From Clostridium sp. (GTDB taxonomy: Bacteria; Bacillota; Clostridia; Clostridiales; Clostridiaceae): DNA of 64,000 nucleotides. Made by a program: the position numbers and the translations under genes. Shown here in pieces: positions 17,868 through 27,030 of this stretch; the stretch's first letter is position 1, and each line of letters opens with the position of its first letter. The notes under the pieces were generated by a model, which was given only the letters and a program-made list of their open reading frames with translations, was not told where the DNA came from and made no database searches. The stretch is taken from assembly GCF_021372645.1 (NCBI RefSeq), contig NZ_JAJFUC010000064.1, positions 17,030-81,029 of the forward strand, read 5' to 3'.

Positions 17868-18590
17868 ATGTATATAATAAGTGCATGTTTATGTGGAGTT
17901 AACTGCAAATATAATGGAAAGAATAATTTAAATGATAGATGTTTAAAATTATTTAAAGAAGGAAAGGCTGTTTTAGTTTGTCCAGAACAATTGGGGGGAT
18001 TACAAACACCTAGAAATCCAGTTGAACTAAATAATATGGCAAGTGAAGTATTAGAGGGAAATGGAAATGCATTAAGCAATAAAGGCGAAGATGTAACTAA
18101 ACAATTTTTAAATGGGGCTTATGAAACATTAAAAATTGCAAAAGAACTTGGATCTACTAAAGCGATATTAAAAGAAGGAAGTCCTTCATGTGGAGCTAAT
18201 TTTGTATATGATGGCACATTTACAAGTAATAAAATTAAAGGTAAAGGAATAACAGCATATCTTTTAGAAAAAGAAGGAATAACTGTATTCTCAGATGAAG
18301 ACTTAGAAGTAGATAATAGTAAATTAGTATATCTTAATGAATTTGACAGAGAAAAAGCTAAAAAGAGAAAACTTTTTGAGTTAGAAGAAGAAAGTGAAGA
18401 TGAAGAATATTTTGATCTAACTCAAAATTTAACAGATATGTCAGAGTTACCTCCAAAGGTTGAAGAAAATGTTAAGAAACTTATGATTTCATTAGCACGT
18501 GACTTAATGGGGTTTGAAGAAGTGGATGAAATTGCAGAAGCAACAGGGTTAAGTGTTGAAGAAGTTGAAGAAATATTAGACGAAAAATAA
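17868..18590 (+). CDS. DUF523 (TudS-like) protein with acidic C-terminal extension
   Basis: Residues 1-150 match DUF523: ACLCGVNCKYNG with Cys7, 9 and 13, CPEQLGGLQTPR with Cys38, and GSPSCGANF with Cys108. Characterised members (TudS) are iron-sulfur thiouracil desulfidases, and these Cys would supply the cluster ligands. The last 80 or so residues are an acidic, helical tail (EEESEDEEYFDL...) ending in a helix-turn-helix-like EIAEATGLSVEEVEEIL, not part of the core family. Start ATG 17868 with GAGGTG; 32 bases after mutS2, so probably cotranscribed. The true substrate is unknown. Confidence 0.8.
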   Translation: MYIISACLCGVNCKYNGKNNLNDRCLKLFKEGKAVLVCPEQLGGLQTPRNPVELNNMASEVLEGNGNALSNKGEDVTKQFLNGAYETLKIAKELGSTKAILKEGSPSCGANFVYDGTFTSNKIKGKGITAYLLEKEGITVFSDEDLEVDNSKLVYLNEFDREKAKKRKLFELEEESEDEEYFDLTQNLTDMSELPPKVEENVKKLMISLARDLMGFEEVDEIAEATGLSVEEVEEILDEK

Positions 18591-18696
18591 TCTCACAATA
18601 TTGATAAAAAAATATTATATTTGGCTTCATTTAAAAATATAGCTTGACCGATTGGGCTACACATAGAAATTGTTGCTGGTAAATTTAGTAATAATT

Positions 18697-18739
18697 AAGT
18701 TAAAGGAGATACTTGTTTCATAAGTATCTCCTTTAACTT
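18697..18739. terminator. Strong bidirectional terminator
   Basis: A perfect 18-bp stem (AAGTTAAAGGAGATACTT and its inverse) with a 7-base loop between the DUF523 gene and convergent putP. There is no long T-run on the plus strand, but the stem is exceptional. Confidence 0.75.
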
Positions 18740-18770
18740 ATATGTGTTTAATTTTTAAAATTCTAGACAT

Positions 18771-20246
18771 TTATTCAATATCTGCTAGTATATTTTTCAT
18801 CTGACGAAATTCATCATGAACATCTTCAGTAACTTCTTCAGTTAAAAGACTAACAATAACAACAGAAAGAATAGATAGTACGAAACCTGGAATCATTTCA
18901 TAAATATAAGCAGATAAACCAGTCGTGATCCATATGATAACTGTTAATCCACCAACAATCATTCCTGATAGAGCTCCCCATTTAGTCATTCTCTTCCAGT
19001 AAAGACTTAATAGAAGTACTGGTCCAAAAGCTGAACCAAAGCCAGCCCACGCTTGACCAACTATACTAAGTATAGTCTTATTTGGTAAGTATGCTAATAT
19101 TGTTGCTAAGGCTGAAATTACAACTACTGCTAATCTGCCTATTACCATTTGTTGCTTTTCAGAAGCTTCTTTATTAAAGAAGGTTAAATAAAAGTCTTTT
19201 GTAATTGAACTGGAACAAACCAAAAGCTGAGAGGAAAGAGTACTCATAATAGCAGCAAGTACTGCAGAGAGTATAATTCCTGTAATAAAAGGATGAAATA
19301 AAATGTCTCCAAGACGAAGAAAAACTGTTTCAGGATCACTTAATGGGCTTTGGTGTTGAGTAAAATATACAAGGCCTATAAGACCACTTGCAACAGCTCC
19401 TAAAAGACCTATAGCCATCCAGCCGATACCGATTCTTCTTGCTGATTTTAATTCCTTTGCAGAGTTTATTGCCATAAAACGAACAATAATATGTGGCTGA
19501 CCAAAATATCCAAGCCCCCAGGCTAGAAGGCCAATAATTGTAGAGATACTGGTTCCTCTAAACATATCAAATAACGCAGGATCAATATTTTGAATTTTAC
19601 TTATAAATTCTCCAGGGGCTAAACCTACATTTATATAAGCTACAACTGGAACTACAACTAAACATATAAACATTAAAGTTCCTTGGAAGAAATCTGTAAG
19701 ACTTACGGCTAAAAATCCTCCAAAATATGTATAAAGAACAACAACAGATAAAGTTACTACTACACCCATTGTATATGTTAGTTTAAAAGTATCAACAAAT
19801 AACTTTCCTCCAGCCACAATACCTGATGAAATATAAAGAACAAAGAAAACAAGAATTATCATACCTGATACAAGTCTAAGCATGTTAGATTTATCCTTAA
19901 AGCGATTTTCTAAGTAATCTGGAACTGTTAATGAGTCATTAGCTACCTCTGTATAAACTCTAAATCTTGGAGCTAATAAAAGATAATTTAAATAAGCTCC
20001 GAGTGTTAATCCAATTCCTATCCAGATACTGGAAATTCCAGTTAAATAAACTGCCCCAGGAAGTCCCATAAGCATCCAGCCACTCATATCACTTGCACCG
20101 GCTGAAAGTGCTGTAACCATAGGACCAAGACCTCTTCCTCCTATCATATAATCTGAGAGATTAGATGTTTTTCTGTAAGAATAATATCCTATTCCAAGTA
20201 AAATGAATAGGTATACTCCAATTGCAACAATTGACCATAATTGCAT
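18771..20246 (-). CDS. putP: Sodium/proline symporter PutP
   Basis: Sodium:solute symporter of the SSS family, 491 aa with about 13 membrane helices. The N-terminal segment YMIGGRGLGPMVTALSAGASDMSGWMLMGLPG is the diagnostic PutP sodium/proline region; WGLGYFGQPHIIVRFMAI and AAIMSTLSSQLLVCSS are also typical. Start ATG 20246 with GGAGG 10 bases upstream. Monocistronic, facing the DUF523 gene across a terminator. Proline is the expected substrate, by family. Confidence 0.93.
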   Translation of the reverse strand: MQLWSIVAIGVYLFILLGIGYYSYRKTSNLSDYMIGGRGLGPMVTALSAGASDMSGWMLMGLPGAVYLTGISSIWIGIGLTLGAYLNYLLLAPRFRVYTEVANDSLTVPDYLENRFKDKSNMLRLVSGMIILVFFVLYISSGIVAGGKLFVDTFKLTYTMGVVVTLSVVVLYTYFGGFLAVSLTDFFQGTLMFICLVVVPVVAYINVGLAPGEFISKIQNIDPALFDMFRGTSISTIIGLLAWGLGYFGQPHIIVRFMAINSAKELKSARRIGIGWMAIGLLGAVASGLIGLVYFTQHQSPLSDPETVFLRLGDILFHPFITGIILSAVLAAIMSTLSSQLLVCSSSITKDFYLTFFNKEASEKQQMVIGRLAVVVISALATILAYLPNKTILSIVGQAWAGFGSAFGPVLLLSLYWKRMTKWGALSGMIVGGLTVIIWITTGLSAYIYEMIPGFVLSILSVVIVSLLTEEVTEDVHDEFRQMKNILADIE

Positions 20247-20619
20247 ATTAAATTGCCTCCTTAAAATTATTTAGTATTAAAAGAATATTATCATAAAAAT
20301 ATCATGAATATATTATCATATTATTTAAAAAACAACAAATCAATTAATTTGAATTTTCTATTTAAAAAATATTTGACTGAAAGTTTTTCTGAAAAATAGA
20401 ACAAATATAATAAATTTTAAAATATATAATTGGAAAATTAATGTCAAGGAGCATTTAAAGGCGTATTTGCCAACATAAGAAGATTATGATAGTATATTAA
20501 CGAATATAAGGAACATACTATATGTTAATAAATTTTAAGTTTGTAATTAATATTGTTATGAATTTAGAAAAATAAATTTAAAATAATTGTTTAATAATAC
20601 GAATGGAGGACATGAAAAT
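20247..20619. other. AT-rich divergent intergenic region, nothing identified
   Basis: About 370 bases between divergent putP and the PhnA-like gene. Apart from the putP ribosome binding site at 20256-20260 and the PhnA-like site at 20605-20609, I see no gene, strong hairpin or repeat. Several ATATTATCAT tracts near 20287-20325 could hold promoters. Confidence 0.5.
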
Positions 20620-20961
20620 ATGTTGGATTTACCAAAGTGCCCAAAATGTAATTCAGAATATACTTATGAAGATGGAGGTCTTTTCATTTGCCCAGAATGT
20701 GCTTATGAATGGACTGCAGAATCAGAAAATAAAAATAATGAAGATGAAAAGATTGTTAAGGATTCAAATGGAAATATCTTAAACGATGGTGATTCTGTAA
20801 CAATAATTAAAGATCTTAAAGTAAAGGGAAGTTCATCATCAATAAAAATAGGGACTAAAGTAAAAAATATACGTTTAGTTGATGGAGATCATAATATTGA
20901 TTGCAAAATTGATGGATTTGGAGCTATGAAATTAAAATCTGAATTTGTTAAAAAGGTATAA
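20620..20961 (+). CDS. PhnA/YjdM-family zinc ribbon protein
   Basis: Small protein of 113 aa. The N-terminal zinc ribbon reads [21 protein letters not shown] (two CxxC pairs, shown here in part), followed by the C-terminal PhnA beta domain ([18 protein letters not shown] ... [15 protein letters not shown]). Despite the name, members are not proven to act in phosphonate use. I chose ATG 20620 since GGAGG lies at 20605-20609 and family members start with this LPKCPKC-type segment; an in-frame TTG at 20587 has no site. It is followed by a terminator and appears monocistronic. Confidence 0.88.
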   Translation: MLDLPKCPKCNSEYTYEDGGLFICPECAYEWTAESENKNNEDEKIVKDSNGNILNDGDSVTIIKDLKVKGSSSSIKIGTKVKNIRLVDGDHNIDCKIDGFGAMKLKSEFVKKV

Positions 20962-21017
20962 ATATAGCTTTAGTTGAACAGAAATGAAATAGGTTATAAT
21001 ATTAAATAAGTAGTGAT

Positions 21018-21050
21018 AGAGTTAGGCATTAAGCCTAGCTCTTCATTTTT
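21018..21050 (+). terminator. Terminator after the PhnA-like gene
   Basis: AGAGTTAGGC at 21018-21027 pairs with GCCTAGCTCT at 21033-21042 (one G-U), followed by TCATTTTTT. Confidence 0.8.
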
Positions 21051-21168
21051 TACATATGCATGGGTTAGATAGAGGAGATTTATTTAATTTTAATAAAAAT
21101 AAATAATTTAAAGAAGAAAAAGTAAATATTCAAGGAAAAGAGATTTTTCAAATATATGTATAAGTTTG

Positions 21169-21226
21169 AAGAACCAAACAAAGAAGTGATTTAAATTATT
21201 GTGCTTTGAGTTTGGTTCTTTATTTT
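21169..21226 (+). terminator. Second terminator-like hairpin before sbcD
   Basis: AAGAACCAAAC at 21169-21179 and its exact inverse at 21210-21220, extended by AAAG/CTTT, then TTTATTTT. It stands 118 bases past the first terminator with no gene between, so it ends an unseen short transcript or is a remnant. Confidence 0.65.
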
Positions 21227-21340
21227 GGGATTTAGAACTAGAAATTATACAATATTGAAAATTGTATTGGAAAAGATATCTTCGAATAGTCTATAATATT
21301 ATTAGCTAAGATGAGAAATTTAATAGGGAGGCGTTAGATT

Positions 21341-22570
21341 TTGAGGATATTACATACAGCGGATTGGCATCTAGGTAAAAATTTAGAAGGCCAAAGCAGA
21401 ATGGATGAGCAGGAACAATTCTTAAATGATTTTGTAAAAATTGTTGAAGAAAATAATATAGATTTAATTATGATTGTAGGGGACGTTTATGATAGTTCAA
21501 ATCCTCCAGCAAGGGCGGAAAAAATGTTTTATGATACTTTGAAAAGATTATCAGGAAATGGGGAGAGGCTTACTTTAGTTATTTCAGGGAATCATGATAA
21601 TCCAGATAGATTGGTTGCAGCAGGACCCCTTGCTCGTAATCATGGAATTATTATGGTTGGAACTCCAAAGACTGTGGTTTCTTGTGGAGAATATGGTAAG
21701 CATAAAGTAATAGAATCAGGGGAAGGGTTCATTGAAATTGAAATAAATAATGAAAGAACAGTTATTTTAACTGTACCTTATCCAAGTGAAAGAAGATTAA
21801 ATGAAGTCATTTATAATGGCATGGATGAGGAAGAAGAAAAAGTTAAATCATATAGTGATAGAATATTTTCTTTATTTGAATCTTTAAAAAGTCATTATAG
21901 GGAAGATACTATTAATTTAGCTACATCTCATTTATTTGCTATGGGAAGTGAAGAAAGTGGATCTGAACGAAGCATTCAACTAGGTGGAAGTTATATTGTC
22001 GATGGTAGTTGTTTTCCAAAGGAAGCACAGTATGTAGCCTTAGGACATGTGCATAAGCCACAAATAGTGCCAGGTACAAATAAGAAAGCTAGATATTGCG
22101 GTTCACCTATTCATTATAATAAAAAGGAAATCACTTTTAATAAGAAATGTTTTATAATTGATGTTAAACCTAATGAAGAATGCAATATAGAAGAAGTAAA
22201 TTTAAAAATTTATAAGCCTATTGAAGTTTGGAAATGTTCTAGCATCGAAGAGGCTATTTTAAAATGTTATGAAAATAAGGAAAGAGACTGCTGGGTTTAT
22301 TTAGAGATTAACACAGATAGATATATAAGAGAAGATGAAATAAAACAAATGAAAGATTTAAAGAAGGATATTTTAGAAATAATGCCTAAAGTTAAAAACT
22401 TAGAAGAAGAAATTTCTTTAGATTTAAGTGATAAGTCCTTTAAAGAAATATTTAAGGATTTTTACGTAAAAGAAAGAGAAACTATGCCAGAAGAAGAGGT
22501 TGTAGAATTGCTTTTATCAATTATTAGTGAGGAAGGTGAAGTCGATGAAGCCAATCAAGCTGAAGATTAA
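21341..22570 (+). CDS. sbcD: Exonuclease subunit SbcD
   Basis: Mre11-like nuclease subunit of SbcCD, which cuts hairpins and processes DNA ends with SbcC. Phosphoesterase motifs: HTADWHLGK at residues 4-12, GDVYDSSNPP near 48-57, SGNHDNPDR near 82-90, TSHLFAMG and ALGHVHKPQ further on. 409 aa is normal. Start is TTG 21341 with GGGAGG at 21326-21331. The end overlaps sbcC by 26 bases, indicating translational coupling. Confidence 0.94.
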   Translation: MRILHTADWHLGKNLEGQSRMDEQEQFLNDFVKIVEENNIDLIMIVGDVYDSSNPPARAEKMFYDTLKRLSGNGERLTLVISGNHDNPDRLVAAGPLARNHGIIMVGTPKTVVSCGEYGKHKVIESGEGFIEIEINNERTVILTVPYPSERRLNEVIYNGMDEEEEKVKSYSDRIFSLFESLKSHYREDTINLATSHLFAMGSEESGSERSIQLGGSYIVDGSCFPKEAQYVALGHVHKPQIVPGTNKKARYCGSPIHYNKKEITFNKKCFIIDVKPNEECNIEEVNLKIYKPIEVWKCSSIEEAILKCYENKERDCWVYLEINTDRYIREDEIKQMKDLKKDILEIMPKVKNLEEEISLDLSDKSFKEIFKDFYVKERETMPEEEVVELLLSIISEEGEVDEANQAED

Positions 22571-25500
22571 AGGACTAAATAGCTTTATAGAAGATCAAAC
22601 TATAGACTTTGATAAATTAACTGATAGAGGATTTTTTGGTATATTTGGACCAACAGGGAGTGGAAAATCTACTATATTAGATGGAATAACCTTGTCATTA
22701 TATGGAAGTATGTCTAGGAAAAGTTCAAATTATATTAATACCAATTGTGATAGATTAAATGTAAACTTTGAATTTCAAATATCTGGAGCTGAAATTAAAA
22801 GATATGCTATAGATAGGGAGTTTAGAAGAAAAAAAGATGGAACTATAAACTCTGGAAAATGTAAAATAGTTGATATAACAAATTCTGAAGAAGAAGTTTT
22901 AGCAGATGGGGTTAAAACTATAAATAAAAAAGTTGAAGAAATAATAGGTCTTAATTTAGAAGATTTTACGAGAACTGTTGTATTGCCACAAGGAAAATTC
23001 AGTGAGTTTTTGAAACTGGAGGGTAAGGACAGGCGAGATATGCTTGAAAGGTTATTTAATCTTCAACAATATGGAGATAATTTATCTAGAAAGCTAAATG
23101 TGAAAATTAGTAAAGAAAAAACTGAGAATAGTGTTTTGATTGGACAATTAAGTGGATATAACGATATAAGTGAAGATAAATTAAAAGAAAAAGAAGAAAT
23201 ACTTGAAGAATTTAAGAATAACTTAGGAATTCTAAAAAGTGAATTAGAAATAATAGAAAAAAGTTATAAAGAAAATGAAGAGATATGGAAGTTACAACTG
23301 GAATTAGCAGAATACAAAGATAAAGAAAGAATTCTTAAAGAAAGGGAAGACGAGATAAATAAGGATATAGAAAGAATAAAGCTAGGAGAATCAGGGGCAA
23401 AGGTTATACCTTACATGGAAGCTTTTGAAAATACTATAAAAGAATTTCATGAAAATGAAATGCAGTTAGATAAATTTAAATTAGTAATAGATAAGATAAA
23501 TGTAGAAAAAGAAAAAATAGAAAATCTATGGAAGACCTCAAAAGATAATAAGGAAAATAAACTTCCTAATTTAATGATAAATGAACAAAAGGTTAAAGAT
23601 GCTATTGAAGAAAAAAAGTTAATAGATGTTTTACAAAATAAAATAAATAACTTAAAATCAGAAGTTAAAGAGTTTGAAGTTAAGAGTAAAAAATATCAAA
23701 GTGAACTTATTAATATAGATGTAGAAATAAAAAATAAAAACAAAGAAATTAAAGAGGATGAAAAAACATATGATGATTTGAAAATTGATCAAAACCTTAA
23801 AGAAAAAGTTCAACAAGGAATAATTGCAGAAGAAAAATTAGAAAATATAAAAGCGATTGTAAATAAGGATGATCATAAGAAAACTTTTCTTGAAAAGGAA
23901 AATGATGAAACTATAATTAAAGGGATAGCCTTAAAAGACATAATAGAAAAAGTAAATAAAGATTTAGAAGAAAATGAAAAGCAATATGAATATTTACTTG
24001 AAAATTCACCAGGAGAACAAAAGGATTTAGTAGACTTAAATCAATTAATAGTTGAAAATGATCAAAAGTGGAAGAGCTATGATAAGTCAAACGATGAAAT
24101 AAAAGCTTCTAAAGATGAAATAAAAGCTTTAAATATAGAAATCATAAAGAAAAGAGAAGAAGGAAAAAAACAAGAAGAAGAATTAGAGAAAATTAAAAAT
24201 AAACAAAAAGAAATTATGAGAGAAAATTTAGCTCATCAGCTTAGAAAAGAGCTTAATGAGGGGGAAATATGCCCCGTATGTGGATCTACTCATCATATTA
24301 AAGAAAATATAAAACAGGTAGAGATATTAGATTTAAAAACTATAGAAGACGAAATAAAAAACAAAGAAAATTTAATAAAGGTTATTAATAATAAAGTCAT
24401 TCAAAATGAAACTAAAGTTACTAATTTCAATGAAAAGATAAAAGTGAATGAAGATGAAATAAAGAAATTAGGAGCTGAATTTAAAGAGAAACCTTTAGAT
24501 AAATTGAAAAATGAATTTACGAATTTACAAAATGCCTTAGAAAATTATACTAAGGGAAAAAATAGCTTAGAAAAAAAAATTAATAACTTAAGAAATGAAA
24601 TAAACATTAAAAATGGAGAAATAAATGCATTAAGAGCTATAGTAACAACAAATAAAAGACAATTAGGAGATTTAGAGAACAATATTAAAGATAATACAGA
24701 AAAATTTAAAAACTTAGAAAATAGCCTGAGTTTATTAAAATCAGAAACAGGCATAAATGATTTTAATAAAAAGAATGAAGAAATTAAAATAATTGAAAAA
24801 GAAAGAGAAAAATTAGCTAAGATAGTTAAGCACAACAGAAAATTAATTGAAAGTCTAGAAAATAAAAAAGAAAAATTGAATAATGAATTAACTTCTATAA
24901 AAGAAAAATTAGCTAAGGATAATGCAGATTTGGCTGGATATGAAAAAAATAAAGAAGAAAAGCTTCAATCAATAAAAAATAAAGTCGACGATGAAAATGA
25001 TTTAGATTCACTGCTTAATAAAATTCAAAAAAATATAAAAGGTATTAACGAAGAGTTTCAAAGTGCTGAAAATAATAAAAACAGAATAGAAAAAGAATTT
25101 ACAGATTATAATGAAAAATTAATAGCTACAATTAGCAAAGACAAAGATTTAAGTAACAGAAAAAAAGAGCAAGAAGTACAGTTAGCAGTAGCAATTGATA
25201 GTGAAGGCTTTAATTCCTTGGAAGATGTTAAGAAAAATTTAATTGAAAAAGATGAAATTGATAAGTACAAGAAAAAAGTTGATAGCTATAAAGACAATAT
25301 ATCAAAAGTAAGTGGAACAATTGAAAGTTTACTTAATAAAATAAATGGTAAAGAGTTAACAAAAGAAAATTATGAACAAATAAAAGTATTGAAGAATAGC
25401 AAGGAAAAAGAATTTAATGAAGTTAATGAAAATAAAATTAAAATTGATGAAGACTTAAAGAATATAAAAGAAAAGTTAGAAGAGCAAAAAGATCTTTTAG

Positions 25501-26036
25501 AAAAAAAGAAGAAATTAGAGCATAAACTGGCTTTGCTTAGTGATTTGGAAAAATTATTTAAGGGAAAGAAGTTTGTTGAATTTGTAGCAGCAAATAAGCT
25601 GAAATATGTGTCTATTGAAGCCTCTAAAAGATTGAAAGAAATAACACATGGAAATTATGGCTTAGAAGTTGATGGAAATGGAAGATTTATTATTAGAGAT
25701 TATAAAAATGGTGGAGCTAAAAGAGATGCAACAACTTTATCAGGAGGGGAAACCTTCTTAGCATCATTAGCACTAGCTTTAGCATTATCAGCTCAAATTC
25801 AATTAAAAGGAACAGTACCACTAGAATTATTTTTCCTTGATGAAGGTTTTGGAACTTTAGATGATGAGCTCCTAGAAGTTGTTATGAGTTCCTTAGAAAG
25901 AATTCACAATGAAAAACTAAAAGTAGGAATTATAAGTCATGTAGAAGCTATAAAAAATAGAGTACCAGTAAAACTTATTATTACACCAGCAGAATGTGGT
26001 ATGGGTGGAAGTAAGGTTAAAATTGAGAGAAGCTAA
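22545..26036 (+). CDS. sbcC: Exonuclease subunit SbcC
   Basis: Rad50-like SMC ATPase partner of SbcD, 1163 aa from the start chosen here. Walker A FGPTGSGKST near residues 35-44, long antiparallel coiled coils either side of the zinc hook CPVC (Cys576 and 579), signature LSGGETFLASLALALALS and Walker B LELFFLDEGFGTLD near the C-terminus. ATG 22545 is preferred (GAGGAAGGTG upstream and MKPIKLKIKGLNSF as in relatives) over in-frame GTG 22527. Strong Lys/Glu bias reflects the coiled coil. Confidence 0.95.
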   Translation: MKPIKLKIKGLNSFIEDQTIDFDKLTDRGFFGIFGPTGSGKSTILDGITLSLYGSMSRKSSNYINTNCDRLNVNFEFQISGAEIKRYAIDREFRRKKDGTINSGKCKIVDITNSEEEVLADGVKTINKKVEEIIGLNLEDFTRTVVLPQGKFSEFLKLEGKDRRDMLERLFNLQQYGDNLSRKLNVKISKEKTENSVLIGQLSGYNDISEDKLKEKEEILEEFKNNLGILKSELEIIEKSYKENEEIWKLQLELAEYKDKERILKEREDEINKDIERIKLGESGAKVIPYMEAFENTIKEFHENEMQLDKFKLVIDKINVEKEKIENLWKTSKDNKENKLPNLMINEQKVKDAIEEKKLIDVLQNKINNLKSEVKEFEVKSKKYQSELINIDVEIKNKNKEIKEDEKTYDDLKIDQNLKEKVQQGIIAEEKLENIKAIVNKDDHKKTFLEKENDETIIKGIALKDIIEKVNKDLEENEKQYEYLLENSPGEQKDLVDLNQLIVENDQKWKSYDKSNDEIKASKDEIKALNIEIIKKREEGKKQEEELEKIKNKQKEIMRENLAHQLRKELNEGEICPVCGSTHHIKENIKQVEILDLKTIEDEIKNKENLIKVINNKVIQNETKVTNFNEKIKVNEDEIKKLGAEFKEKPLDKLKNEFTNLQNALENYTKGKNSLEKKINNLRNEINIKNGEINALRAIVTTNKRQLGDLENNIKDNTEKFKNLENSLSLLKSETGINDFNKKNEEIKIIEKEREKLAKIVKHNRKLIESLENKKEKLNNELTSIKEKLAKDNADLAGYEKNKEEKLQSIKNKVDDENDLDSLLNKIQKNIKGINEEFQSAENNKNRIEKEFTDYNEKLIATISKDKDLSNRKKEQEVQLAVAIDSEGFNSLEDVKKNLIEKDEIDKYKKKVDSYKDNISKVSGTIESLLNKINGKELTKENYEQIKVLKNSKEKEFNEVNENKIKIDEDLKNIKEKLEEQKDLLEKKKKLEHKLALLSDLEKLFKGKKFVEFVAANKLKYVSIEASKRLKEITHGNYGLEVDGNGRFIIRDYKNGGAKRDATTLSGGETFLASLALALALSAQIQLKGTVPLELFFLDEGFGTLDDELLEVVMSSLERIHNEKLKVGIISHVEAIKNRVPVKLIITPAECGMGGSKVKIERS

Positions 26037-26056
26037 AACAATAGAAATAGTATTAT

Positions 26057-26110
26057 AAAAAAATCATCCCTCTAAGAATTTTAATAAAATATTAGAGGGA
26101 TGATTTTTTT
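26057..26110 (+). terminator. Terminator after sbcDC
   Basis: A 19-bp AT/GC stem (AAAAAAATCATCCCTCTAA and inverse) ending in a run of seven T; ideal rho-independent form. Confidence 0.92.
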
Positions 26111-26208
26111 ATACAGATATGAATAAAATCCCATTAAATTAGGAATAATTAGAAAATAGATAGTTAATAACTAACTAATTATGAAAGAAAATTTAAGGAG
26201 GATTTAGA

Positions 26209-26781
26209 ATGAATGAATTAGTTTTAAATAAAAGATTAAATAAAACTGCTAATGCAGTTAAGCAAAAAAGAAGAGAAGGAAAAGTTCCTGGAGTGGTTTA
26301 TGGTAAGAAATTAGGAAGCTTAATGTTTGAAATAGGTGAAATGGAATTAGTAGGAGAACTTTCAAGAAATGGAGAACATGGTGTTTTAAAATTTGATTTG
26401 GATGGCTATAATGGAACTGCTATAATTAAAGAAGTTCAAAAAGATCCAGTATCACACAAAGTGATTCATATAGACTTGGAAGAAATAAATGGCAATAGTA
26501 TCTTGCAAACAGAGGTGCCAATTAAACTTGGTGGCAAAGAATTTTTAGGTAAGAAGGGGATAGTAATACAAAATCAAAAGGATTCTGTAAAAATAGCTTG
26601 TAAAGCACAAGATTTGCCTAAATCTATACAAATTGATGTTTCAAATGCTAGATTAGGCAGTGTTTATAAATTAAGTGACTTAGAGGTCGGAAGCGAAATT
26701 TCTATTGTAGATAATTTATCAACGGTATTTGCATCTGTAGTTACACGTCAATTTATAGCAACAGAAGGTCCAGAAGAATAG
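26209..26781 (+). CDS. Ribosomal protein L25 / general stress protein Ctc
   Basis: 5S rRNA-binding protein of the large subunit. Residues 1-90 are the L25 domain (RLNKTANAVKQKRREGKVPGVVYG) and 95-185 the TL5/Ctc C-terminal beta domain (VPIKLGGKEFLGKKGIVIQNQ). 190 aa is the two-domain Ctc length. Start ATG 26209 with AAGGAGG. It stands alone between two terminators. Confidence 0.93.
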   Translation: MNELVLNKRLNKTANAVKQKRREGKVPGVVYGKKLGSLMFEIGEMELVGELSRNGEHGVLKFDLDGYNGTAIIKEVQKDPVSHKVIHIDLEEINGNSILQTEVPIKLGGKEFLGKKGIVIQNQKDSVKIACKAQDLPKSIQIDVSNARLGSVYKLSDLEVGSEISIVDNLSTVFASVVTRQFIATEGPEE

Positions 26782-26829
26782 TAAATGCTCAAGTGGATAT
26801 TGTTTAATAATATTAATATTATGAGTATA

Positions 26830-26866
26830 AAACAGTCTAAAATCTTAAGGGATTTAGACTGTTTGA
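26830..26866 (+). terminator. Terminator after the L25/Ctc gene
   Basis: AAACAGTCTAAAATC and GATTTAGACTGTTT form a 14-bp stem with one bulged A, followed by GATT; reasonable hairpin, short T-run. Confidence 0.75.
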
Positions 26867-26969
26867 TTAAAAATAATAAATATAAAAGATACTATTGTTA
26901 CATGGGATGAATTAAATAAGTGTAGGATAAACTTTTATTAGTTTATCCTATTAAAATACATAAAACTAT

Positions 26970-26997
26970 TTGTAAATATAAACAAATATTGTATAAT
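26970..26997 (+). promoter_or_regulatory. Candidate promoter of the phosphosugar mutase gene
   Basis: TTGTAA at 26970-26975 and a consensus TATAAT at 26992-26997, spaced 16 bases. It lies 34 bases before the start codon, and a start here would give a short leader. Confidence 0.5.
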
Positions 26998-27030
26998 GTA
27001 ATAGAGAAAAAATGGGGAGGGGAACATAAA

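Noticed and set aside
21056-21106. 16-codon ORF between two terminators
   Set aside because: No RBS and composition without protein character.
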